The notes under the pieces were generated by a model. It was not told where the DNA came from. It was given only the letters and a program-made list of their open reading frames with translations, and did not search any database. This document shows positions 1-6,140 of a stretch of DNA of 11,177 bases, in pieces. The stretch comes from Desulfovibrio sp. (lineage in GTDB: Bacteria; Desulfobacterota; Desulfovibrionia; Desulfovibrionales; Desulfovibrionaceae). Position numbers and translations under genes: made by a program. The stretch spans positions 1-11,177 of the forward strand of contig JAIWOE010000127.1 in the NCBI GenBank assembly GCA_020217165.1, read 5' to 3'. Position 1 is the first letter of the stretch; the number at the start of each line of letters is the position of its first letter.

Positions 1-210
1 TACGCCTCGGCCGCCCAGGCCCGCGAGGCCTTGCTGCCCCTCCTGGATCCTGCCGCGGCCCTGCACCCCCCCTCGCGCCGACTGCTCACCCTGCACTGCG
101 TGCACACCGAGGCTCAGCGCCAGGCCCTGGAAACCCTGGTGCAGGAGTTTTCCCAGCGCGCCCAGGCCCTGGGGGTCACCCTGCGGGCCTCGGAATTCGG
201 CGAGCTGTAA
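1..210 (+). CDS. 3' end of an unrecognised protein gene (partial)
   Basis: An open frame enters the window at base 1 and ends with TAA at 208-210, giving the last 69 residues of a protein. The segment is rich in Ala, Leu, Gln and Arg, with an amphipathic helix-like stretch near the middle (TEAQRQALETLVQEFSQRA) and a final GELstop. Third codon positions are strongly G/C, as in the neighbouring genes, which supports real coding. I recognise no family motif and assign no function. The gene is on the same strand as the resolvase unit, 118 bases upstream of its preferred start. The start and most of the gene lie outside the window. Confidence 0.6.
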   Translation, partial: YASAAQAREALLPLLDPAAALHPPSRRLLTLHCVHTEAQRQALETLVQEFSQRAQALGVTLRASEFGEL

Positions 211-231
211 GCGCCGCGACTGCCGGCAGAC

Positions 232-265
232 TGTCAAGTTGATCTGTCGCACACATGGGTTGACA
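232..265. promoter_or_regulatory. candidate resolvase binding (res-like) dyad overlapping a -35 box
   Basis: A 34-bp segment begins with TGTCAA (232-237) and ends with its exact inverse TTGACA (260-265). It sits 63 bases upstream of the serine resolvase start. Resolvases of the Tn3/gamma-delta group bind dyads whose half-sites begin TGTC, and their res subsites are about 28-34 bp long, so length and ends fit. A further TGTC lies inside at 245-248. TTGACA is also a perfect -35 hexamer, but the -10 at proper distance (TAGCCC, 284-289) is poor. Only one dyad is seen, whereas a full res site usually has two or three. Autoregulation by the resolvase is an inference. Confidence 0.3.
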
Positions 266-328
266 TTCCCCCGCCCCCTGCCGTAGCCCTGGATGGATCT
301 CGGACTCCTGCCCTGTTGCGAGGACTGC

Positions 329-904
329 ATGCCCGGTCAACATGTCGGCTATATTCGTGTGTCCACCCTGGATCAGTCCACCGCCCGGCAGCTGGAGGGG
401 GTGACGCTGGAAAAGGTCTTCGAAGACAAATGCAGCGGTCGCGACACCGCCCGCCCGGCCCTGCGCGCCTGCCTGGACTGGCTGCGCGAAGGCGATACCC
501 TCCACGTCCACAGCATCGACCGCCTGGCCCGCAATCTTGCGGACCTGCAGCAGGTGGTGGGTTAGCTCACGGCCAAGGGGGTGGTGGTTCACTTCCACAA
601 GGAAAACCTCCTGTTCGGCGGTGGCACGGCCGGCGGGGGCGCGGACCCCATGCAGCGGCTGCTTTTTCAGGTGATGGGCGCCTTTGCCGAGTTCGAACGC
701 GCCCTCATCCGGGAACGCCAGCGCGAGGGCATTGCCCTGGCCAAGGCCGCGGGCAAGTACAAGGGCCGCAAGAAGGCCTTGAATCCCGAGCAGGTCCGGG
801 ACCTGCTCCAGCGCGTGGGCCGCGGCGAGAGCAAGGCCCGCCTGGCCCGGGAGTTCGGCGTCAGCCGCCAGACACTCTACGGATACCTGAAGGCCGGGCC
901 ATGA
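329..904 (+). pseudogene. serine resolvase/invertase interrupted by an in-frame TAG
   Basis: Site-specific serine recombinase of the small resolvase/invertase type (about 190 residues). ATG 329 is preferred over ATG 293 because GAGGA (320-324) precedes it and the protein then begins a few residues before the YIRVST motif. Visible features are the nucleophile Ser12 in RVST, Arg10, Arg42 in SGRDTARPAL, the DRLAR motif at 64-68, the long E-helix region MGAFAEFERALIRERQREG, and a C-terminal Hin-type helix-turn-helix (LAREFGVSRQTLYGYL). The frame carries TAG at 563-565, after residue 78; everything downstream continues in the same frame to TGA 902-904. Homologues normally have a glutamate-like residue there, so GAG to TAG is the simplest change. 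The protein is therefore probably split: a 78-residue catalytic N-part, and a C-part that could restart at GTG 581. Readthrough or a sequencing error are alternatives. Confidence 0.85.
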
Positions 905-1233
905 TCTATTCCGTCCGCCTGGAAGCCCACAATCCTGCGCGAAACTGCCACCGGTTCTATGCCCTGGACGTGTTCGAAGGCCTGCCAGGGTATGTGGTGG
1001 TGGAGACACGCTACGGCCGGGTGGGCACGCGGGGCCGGGTGTGCAGGCGGGCCACGGAATCCCTGGCCCAGGCGCGGGAGATGGTCATGACCAGCCTGGG
1101 CAAGCGCCGGGGGGCCACCCGACGGCTGGGGGTGGCCTACGCAGTGGTCCGGTTGCATGATCCGCAGCAATGGGGCGTCCTGCCGGCCCTGCCGCCTTCC
1201 CCTCCGCCATCTTGCCCCACGTGCCAATCCTGA
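901..1233 (+). CDS. WGR-domain protein (YGR variant)
   Basis: 110-residue protein whose ATG 901-903 overlaps the resolvase stop as ATGA, so the two were evidently co-translated. Residues 16-70 carry the WGR-domain pattern: an N-terminal strand with HRFYALDVFEG, a central strand YVVVETRYGRVGTRGR, and a helix of the 'ATESLAQAREMVMTSLGKRR' kind. The name-giving tryptophan is tyrosine here (Y38-G39-R40, then V-G-T). WGR domains occur in PARPs and in small bacterial proteins, and PARP WGR domains bind DNA ends or nucleic acid; that role is not shown here. The last 20 residues form a Pro/Ser/Cys-rich tail (PPSPPPSCPTC). There is no SD of its own beyond the coupled context, so loss of the upstream frame at the amber codon may reduce its expression unless translation restarts at 581. 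Confidence 0.75.
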   Translation: MIYSVRLEAHNPARNCHRFYALDVFEGLPGYVVVETRYGRVGTRGRVCRRATESLAQAREMVMTSLGKRRGATRRLGVAYAVVRLHDPQQWGVLPALPPSPPPSCPTCQS

Positions 1234-1752
1234 ACCAATCCATTGCATCCCCCGCGGCTTTTCCGGGCGGAACGCGCCTCTCCTTGATGCACTGCAGGTG
1301 ATGCGTGGGGAGGCCGTCTCTGCGCAGGCCATCGACCGCAGGCAGTGATTTGCTGATTTTGGCATTCTGTCGGCGCCACCGGGGGATTCTCCCCCTGGAG
1401 GTAATTTCTGGGCCATGCAGAATGGTCTTCTTTTTTGTGAAGGATCATATGGTTAGATAAAACGCTGGAGTGCCGGAGGCGATAAGGCGGACGCGGAACA
1501 CTGCAATACAAAAATGGAAAATACCGCCGCGCGCAATTGTTGAAATGTGGACTGTTTTTGCTAATTTTGTCACTAAAATGCCGCCATTCAGGTCGCAAAA
1601 TTGCTGACATCGTTAAATATCAGATCGTTATCTTCGGGCACGGGTCTTGCTTTTGCGATGCCGGCTGATTCGACACCCCGCACCACGGGGCGGCGACCGC
1701 CCTCGTGTTCTGGCTGCGCTGAGGCGCGCAATTCGCAAAGGAGTGAGACCCA
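1234..1752. other. long leader/intergenic region upstream of dctP, no supported gene
   Basis: 519 bases with no open frame showing homology, codon bias or a convincing start. The first part is GC-rich. A stem GGGGGA(1381-1386)/TCCCCC(1390-1395), with an extra CC/GG pair outside a one-base bulge, makes a tight hairpin at 1379-1398; no U-run follows directly, so it is not a clear terminator. From about 1420 to 1630 the DNA becomes markedly AT-richer than its surroundings, as expected for a regulatory region. It holds candidate promoter elements (listed separately) and the dyad ATTTT-N6-AAAAT at 1564-1579. No riboswitch of the cobalamin type was recognised. Confidence 0.6.
1540..1579 (+). promoter_or_regulatory. 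candidate promoter and overlapping dyad for the dctPQM-eutBC run
   Basis: TTGAAA at 1540-1545 (five of six to the -35 consensus) is followed after 16 bases by TAATTT at 1562-1567, a weak -10. The inverted repeat ATTTT-GTCACT-AAAAT at 1564-1579 begins inside the -10, which is where a repressor operator would be placed. A second possible pair downstream is CTGACA (1604-1609) with TATCTT (1629-1634), spacing 19. Both lie within the AT-rich part of the leader. No regulator gene is adjacent, so this is pattern matching only. Confidence 0.25.
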
Positions 1753-2805
1753 ATGGAAAGACGGAAGTTCCTGAAGACCGCCGGCGTTGGCGCCACGGCC
1801 GCCGCGGCTGCCACCGTGGTGAACGCACCGTACGTGCATTGTCAGCCCAAGACCACCATCAAGTGGCGGCTGCAAACGTATGCCGGCCCGGCCCTGGCCG
1901 AGCACGTCATCAAGCCCCAGATTGACGCCTTCAACAAGGCCGCCCAGGGCGAGATGGTCATCGAGCTGTACAACTCCGACCAGCTCGTGCCCACCAGCGA
2001 GCTGTTCCGGGCCATGCAGCGCGGCACCATCGACGCGGTGCAAAGCGATGACGATTCCATTGGCGCCCCTGTGGATGTGGCCGTGTTTGCGGCGTATTTT
2101 CCTTTTGCCTCGCGCTATTCCCTGGATGTGCCCACCCTGTTCAATCATTATGGGCTCAAGGAAATCTGGGAAGAGGCCTACAGCGAGGTCAAGGGCGTGA
2201 CGTGGCTGGGCGCCGGCGCCTGGGATCCCTGCAACTTTGCCACCCGAGAGCCCATCCGCAGTATGCAGGACCTCAAGGGCAAGCGTGTCTTCACCTTCCC
2301 CACCGGTGGCCGTTTCCTGCAGCGCTTTGGCGTGGTGCCCGTGACCCTGCCCTGGGAAGATGTGCAGGTGGCGCTGCAGACTGGGGAACTGGACGGCATT
2401 GCTTGGTCTGGGATCACCGAATGCTACACCGTGGGCTGGGCGGACGTGACCAACTACTACCTCACCAACAACATCTCCGGCGCCTGGGCTGGCTCGTATT
2501 TTGCCAATTCCGACAAATGGGAGGCCCTGCCGGAGCACCTCAAGACCCTGTTCAAGCTCAGCATGGACAGCTCCAACTACTACCGCCTGCACTGGTATTG
2601 GTGGGGCGAGGCCCATTACCGCACCACCGGCGGCAAGCTGGAACTGACCTCCATCCCCGACGACGAATGGCAGACCGTGGAAGACGAAGCCTTCAAGTTC
2701 TGGGACGAAATCGCGGCCAAGAGCCCCCGCAACGCCAAGGTGGTGGCCATCCTCAAGCAGTATGTGGACATCATGCGCAAGGCCGGCAAGCCGTACCGGT
2801 ACTGA
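1753..2805 (+). CDS. dctP: TRAP transporter substrate-binding protein, DctP family
   Basis: 350-residue periplasmic solute-binding protein of a tripartite ATP-independent (TRAP) transporter. It binds the solute outside the membrane and hands it to the DctQ/DctM permease. AAAGGAG (1737-1743) lies nine bases before ATG. The N-terminus ERRKFLKTAG followed by an Ala-rich hydrophobic stretch (residues 9-25) is a twin-arginine (Tat) signal, with a likely cut near VNA at 23-25. The mature part shows the DctP fold landmarks: IELYNSDQLVPTSELFRAMQRGTID, the NFATREPI segment with the arginine position often used to hold a carboxylate, SMQDLKGKRV, and LQTGELDGIAWSG. It resembles the subgroup often annotated as mannitol/chloroaromatic or keto-acid TRAP binding proteins (TakP/FcbT1-like), so the family name alone does not fix the substrate. 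It is first gene of the run that ends in eutBC. Confidence 0.92.
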   Translation: MERRKFLKTAGVGATAAAAATVVNAPYVHCQPKTTIKWRLQTYAGPALAEHVIKPQIDAFNKAAQGEMVIELYNSDQLVPTSELFRAMQRGTIDAVQSDDDSIGAPVDVAVFAAYFPFASRYSLDVPTLFNHYGLKEIWEEAYSEVKGVTWLGAGAWDPCNFATREPIRSMQDLKGKRVFTFPTGGRFLQRFGVVPVTLPWEDVQVALQTGELDGIAWSGITECYTVGWADVTNYYLTNNISGAWAGSYFANSDKWEALPEHLKTLFKLSMDSSNYYRLHWYWWGEAHYRTTGGKLELTSIPDDEWQTVEDEAFKFWDEIAAKSPRNAKVVAILKQYVDIMRKAGKPYRY

Positions 2806-2820
2806 TGCATCCTGTATTCT

Positions 2821-2862
2821 GGCGGTCCTGTGCCTGCGCAGGACCGCCGCAGTGGTTTTATT
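2821..2862 (+). terminator. intercistronic hairpin between dctP and dctQ (partial terminator/attenuator)
   Basis: A perfect 10-bp stem, GGCGGTCCTG (2821-2830) with CAGGACCGCC (2839-2848), encloses an 8-base loop. TTTTATT follows at 2856-2862, a weak and displaced U-tract. Such hairpins after binding-protein genes commonly protect the upstream message and lower downstream transcription, giving more DctP than permease. Partial readthrough is inferred, because dctQ has a strong SD just after it and no promoter is evident. Confidence 0.6.
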
Positions 2863-2876
2863 GAGGAGGAAACACG

Positions 2877-3386
2877 TTGCTGCAACCCATACGAGCCTAT
2901 GTGCGGTTTGTGGACAAGTTGAACACCATTGTGGGGAAGTTTTCCATGTTGCTGGTCTTCGTCATGATGGGCATTTTGCTGTGCGAGTCCATTTCGAGAA
3001 CATTTTTCAATGCCCCGCACATCTGGACCATGGAGTCCGCCCAGTATACCATGGCGGCATATTACACGCTGGGCGGTGGGTTTTCCTTGCTGCTGCGGGC
3101 GCACGTGCGCATGGATGTGTTGTATGGCCGCTGGTTCACCAGGACCAGGGCCAAAGTGGACCGCTTCACTATCTTCTGCATGATCTTCTATTTGATCGTG
3201 CTGCTGTACGGCGGCATTTCCAGCACGGCCTATTCCCTGGAATACGGGCAGCATAGCCGCACCGCCTGGGCCCCGCCCCTGGCGCCGGTGAAAATCATCA
3301 TGTGCATCGGCATTTTCCTGATGCTGTTGCAGGCCATCGCCACGTTCTTCAAGGATCTGGCCAAGGCGCGCGGTGAGGAGTTGTGA
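2877..3386 (+). CDS. dctQ: TRAP transporter small permease subunit, DctQ family
   Basis: 169-residue inner-membrane protein with four predicted helices at about 17-37, 53-73, 95-116 and 136-158, the usual size and topology of DctQ. It pairs with DctM to form the permease. The start is TTG at 2877: GAGGAGGA (2863-2870) is placed six bases before it, and no ATG is positioned as well. Family landmarks include the CESISRTFF segment at the end of helix 1, the WTMESAQY segment before helix 2, the HVRMDVLYGRW loop and APPLAPVKI entering helix 4. Its TGA (3384-3386) overlaps the dctM ATG by one base (TGATG), so translation is coupled. A TTG start and the upstream hairpin both point to lower expression than DctP. 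Confidence 0.92.
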   Translation: MLQPIRAYVRFVDKLNTIVGKFSMLLVFVMMGILLCESISRTFFNAPHIWTMESAQYTMAAYYTLGGGFSLLLRAHVRMDVLYGRWFTRTRAKVDRFTIFCMIFYLIVLLYGGISSTAYSLEYGQHSRTAWAPPLAPVKIIMCIGIFLMLLQAIATFFKDLAKARGEEL

Positions 3387-4708
3387 TGAGTTATGAACTG
3401 ATTGCGCTGATGATGTTTTCCTCCCTCGTGATGTTGCTGCTCACGGGGCAGCGCTTTTTCGGGGCCGTGGGGTGCGTGGCGGCGGCGGCCTCCCTGATGC
3501 TGTGGGGGGACGGCGGAGCGGAGATGCCCTTCAACGCCGCCATCGTGCTGCTGAACTGGTACCCCCTGCTGACCCTGCCCCTTTTCATCTTCATGGGCTA
3601 CATCCTGTCCGAATCCGGCATCGCCAGTGATTTGTACAAGATGTTCCACGTGTTCATGGGCCCCATTCCCGGCGGTCTGGCCCTGGGCACCATCATACTT
3701 ATGGTGGCCATTTCGGCCATGAACGGGCTTTCCGTGGCCGGCATGGCCATCGGCAGCAGCATCGCCTTGCCGGAAATGCTCAAGCGCGGCTACGACAAGC
3801 GGATGATTTCCGGCGTCATCCAGGCTGGCAGCTCCCTGGGCATCATGATTCCGCCCAGCATCGTGCTGGTGCTTTACGGCATGATCGCCCGTCAGCCCGT
3901 GGGGCAGCTGTGGCTGGCCGGCATCTTCCCCGGCCTGCTGCTGGCCGGCCTGTTTGCCGTGTACATCCTGGTGCGCTGCAAGCTGCAGCCTGCCATGGGC
4001 CCGGCCCTGCGCGCCGAGGAGCGGCAGATGCCCCGACGGGAAAAGCTCAAGCTGCTGGGCGAAGGGGTCATGCCCCTGTTCATCATCTTTTCGGTGACGG
4101 GGCTGTTCATGATGGGCGTGACCAACCTGGTGGAAAGCTCTGCCGTGGGGGCCACCGCCGCCATGATCGCCGCTGGTGTCAAGGGCCGCATGAGCCGCAA
4201 GGTGCTGCTGACCTCCCTGTACAACACCCTGGGCGTGAGCTGCATGTTCATGTGGATCATCATGGCCGCCCTGAGCTTTGGCGCGGTGTTTGACGGCCTG
4301 GGCGCCGTGAACGCCATCAAGTCCATCTTCCTGGAGCAGTGGGGCCTCTCGCCGTGGGGGGTGCTCATCATGATGCAGATTTCCTACATCGTCATGGGCA
4401 TGTTCCTGGATGATACGGCCATGCTGGTCATCGTGGCGCCGTTGTACATTCCCCTCATCATCCAGCTGGGCTTCAACCCGGTGTGGTACGGCGTGCTGTA
4501 CACCATCACCTGCCAGATCGCCTACATGACCCCGCCCTTCGGCTACAACCTGTTCCTGATGAAGGCCATGGCGCCACCCCAGATCACCCTGGTGGACATC
4601 TATGCCTCCATCGTGCCATTTGTTATTGTCATGGCCACCGGGCTGGGGCTCATCATGGCCTTCCCGGAAATCGCCACCTACCTGCCCGGCCTGTTCTACG
4701 GCAAGTAG
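3386..4708 (+). CDS. dctM: TRAP transporter large permease subunit, DctM family
   Basis: 440-residue membrane protein with about a dozen hydrophobic helices, the ion-coupled transport channel of the TRAP system. ATG 3386 is preferred over GTG 3383 because AGGAG (3376-3380) is five bases from the ATG and only two from the GTG. Recognisable DctM stretches are LTLPLFIFMGYILSESGIA, the Gly-rich AMNGLSVAGMAIGSSIALPEMLKRGYD, QAGSSLGIMIPPSIVLVLYG and the C-terminal MFLDDTAMLVIVAPLYIPL and TPPFGYNLFLMKA. Length is typical of the family (about 425-440). It is coupled to dctQ by a one-base overlap and followed 57 bases later by eutB on the same strand, with a strong hairpin between. Confidence 0.95.
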   Translation: MSYELIALMMFSSLVMLLLTGQRFFGAVGCVAAAASLMLWGDGGAEMPFNAAIVLLNWYPLLTLPLFIFMGYILSESGIASDLYKMFHVFMGPIPGGLALGTIILMVAISAMNGLSVAGMAIGSSIALPEMLKRGYDKRMISGVIQAGSSLGIMIPPSIVLVLYGMIARQPVGQLWLAGIFPGLLLAGLFAVYILVRCKLQPAMGPALRAEERQMPRREKLKLLGEGVMPLFIIFSVTGLFMMGVTNLVESSAVGATAAMIAAGVKGRMSRKVLLTSLYNTLGVSCMFMWIIMAALSFGAVFDGLGAVNAIKSIFLEQWGLSPWGVLIMMQISYIVMGMFLDDTAMLVIVAPLYIPLIIQLGFNPVWYGVLYTITCQIAYMTPPFGYNLFLMKAMAPPQITLVDIYASIVPFVIVMATGLGLIMAFPEIATYLPGLFYGK

Positions 4709-4723
4709 GCCTGCTGCATCACC

Positions 4724-4748
4724 GGCCGGGAGGCAAGACCTCCCGGCC
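4724..4748 (+). terminator. strong hairpin between dctM and eutB, no U-tract
   Basis: GGCCGGGAGG (4724-4733) and CCTCCCGGCC (4739-4748) form a perfect 10-bp stem with the 5-base loop CAAGA. Nothing T-rich follows, so it is not a canonical intrinsic terminator. It could stabilise the 3' end of a processed dctPQM message or act as a partial block. The only SD-like bases near eutB (GGGAGG, 4728-4733) are buried in this stem and are too far from the eutB ATG to serve as a normal SD. Confidence 0.55.
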
Positions 4749-4765
4749 ATATCCCCCTGCCACGC

Positions 4766-6127
4766 ATGACAGCAACGCCCCGCCCCCCCCTGAAGGAACT
4801 GCTGGCTAAGGCCTCGCCCCTGCGCTCCGGGGACGTGCTGGCCGGCCTGGCCGCCGCCACCGAGGAAGAACGAGTCCGGGCGCAGATGGCCCTGGCCGAC
4901 GTGCCCCTGACGCGGTTTTTGCACGAATGTGTGGTGCCGTATGAGGAGGATGAGGTCACCCGGCTCATCATCGACGGCCACGATGCCCAGGCCTTTGCCC
5001 CGGTGAGCTCCTTCAGCGTGGGCCAGTTGCGAGACTGGCTGCTCACCGATGCCGCCGACGCCGACACCCTGGCCGCCCTGGCCCCGGGCCTGACCCCGGA
5101 AATGGTGGCCGCCGCGAGCAAGCTCATGCGGCTGCAGGACCTCATCCTCGTGGCCTCCAAATGCCGGGTGGTGACGCGGTTTCGCAACACCATCGGCCTG
5201 CCAGGCACGTTTTCCGTGCGCCTGCAGCCCAATCACCCCACCGACGACCTCAAGGGCATCGCCGCCTCCACCCTGGACGGCCTGTGCTACGGCTGCGGGG
5301 ACGCCGTCATCGGCGTCAACCCGGCCACGGACAGTCTGGACAACATCATCCGCATTTCCGAGATGCTGGACGGCCTCATCACACGCTACGGCATCCCGAC
5401 CCAGAGCTGCGTGCTCACCCACGTCACCACCACCATGGAGGCCATTGCCCGCGGCGCGCCCGTGGACCTGTGCTTCCAGTCCATCGCCGGCACCCAGCAG
5501 GCCAACGCCAGCTTTGGCGTCAGCCTGGCCCTGCTGCAGGAAGCCTTGGAGGCCACGCGGTCCCTCAGGCGCGGCACCGTGGGCAACAACGTCATGTATT
5601 TTGAAACCGGCCAGGGCAGCGCCCTCTCCGCCGGGGCGCACCACGGCGTGGATCAGCAAACCCTGGAGGTCCGGGCCTATGCCGTGGCCCGGCGTTTCGA
5701 ACCCCTGCTGGTGAACACCGTGGTGGGCTTCATTGGGCCGGAATATTTGTACAATGGCAAGCAAATCCTGCGGGCCGGCCTGGAGGACCACTGTTGCGGC
5801 AAGCTCTTGGGCCTGCCCATGGGCGTGGATGTGTGCTATACAAACCACGCTGAGGCCGACCAGGACGACATGGATGCCCTCCTGACCCTGCTGGCCACCG
5901 CCGGCTGCACGTTCATCATGGGCATTCCCGGGGCGGATGACATCATGCTCAATTATCAGTCCACCTCGTTCCACGATGCCGCCTATGTGCGCCGGTTGCT
6001 GGACCGTAAGCCTGCGCCGGAGTTCGCGGCCTGGCTGGAGGCCGTGGGCGTGCTCGACCCCCGTGGCGCCCTCGTGCCCATGTCGCCGGGCAACCGGCTG
6101 CTGGCCCTTTCGGACGGCATCAACTGA
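4766..6127 (+). CDS. eutB: ethanolamine ammonia-lyase, large (heavy) subunit
   Basis: 453 residues, the same length as E. coli EutB and alignable from end to end. With EutC and adenosylcobalamin it converts ethanolamine to acetaldehyde and ammonia. The barrel active-site residues known from E. coli EutB are present: Arg152 and Gln154 (in SVRLQPNHPTDD), Asn185 (GVNPATD), Phe250, Glu280 (YFETGQGSALSAG) and Asp355 (DVCYTNHAEADQ). Also conserved are GFIGPEYLYN and MGIPGADDIMLNYQSTSFHD. ATG 4766 is chosen because LKELLAKASPLRSGD then sits where the E. coli protein has KEVLAKANELRSGD, although no SD precedes it. A C8 run (4783-4790) falls in codons 6-9. It lies downstream of the TRAP genes and 13 bases before eutC. 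No EutA reactivase or microcompartment gene is adjacent. Confidence 0.96.
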   Translation: MTATPRPPLKELLAKASPLRSGDVLAGLAAATEEERVRAQMALADVPLTRFLHECVVPYEEDEVTRLIIDGHDAQAFAPVSSFSVGQLRDWLLTDAADADTLAALAPGLTPEMVAAASKLMRLQDLILVASKCRVVTRFRNTIGLPGTFSVRLQPNHPTDDLKGIAASTLDGLCYGCGDAVIGVNPATDSLDNIIRISEMLDGLITRYGIPTQSCVLTHVTTTMEAIARGAPVDLCFQSIAGTQQANASFGVSLALLQEALEATRSLRRGTVGNNVMYFETGQGSALSAGAHHGVDQQTLEVRAYAVARRFEPLLVNTVVGFIGPEYLYNGKQILRAGLEDHCCGKLLGLPMGVDVCYTNHAEADQDDMDALLTLLATAGCTFIMGIPGADDIMLNYQSTSFHDAAYVRRLLDRKPAPEFAAWLEAVGVLDPRGALVPMSPGNRLLALSDGIN

Positions 6128-6140
6128 GGAGAGGCCCGGC

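Noticed and set aside
1360..1375. TGGCAT...GGC with correct GG/GC spacing
   Set aside because: Poor match at the -12 side and nearly 380 bases before dctP; too weak to list.
1415..1456. 13-codon leader peptide after GGAGG at 1397-1401
   Set aside because: SD to ATG distance is too long and the peptide shows no attenuation pattern.
1548..1562. Sigma-54-like TGGACTG...TTGCT upstream of dctP
   Set aside because: The GG to GC spacing is one base shorter than the strict -24/-12 spacing.
1753..1842. DctP as a lipoprotein (Cys30)
   Set aside because: The residues before Cys (YVH) do not fit a lipobox; the Tat signal explains export.
1588..2616. 342-codon minus-strand open frame opposite dctP
   Set aside because: No family motifs; antisense shadow of dctP.
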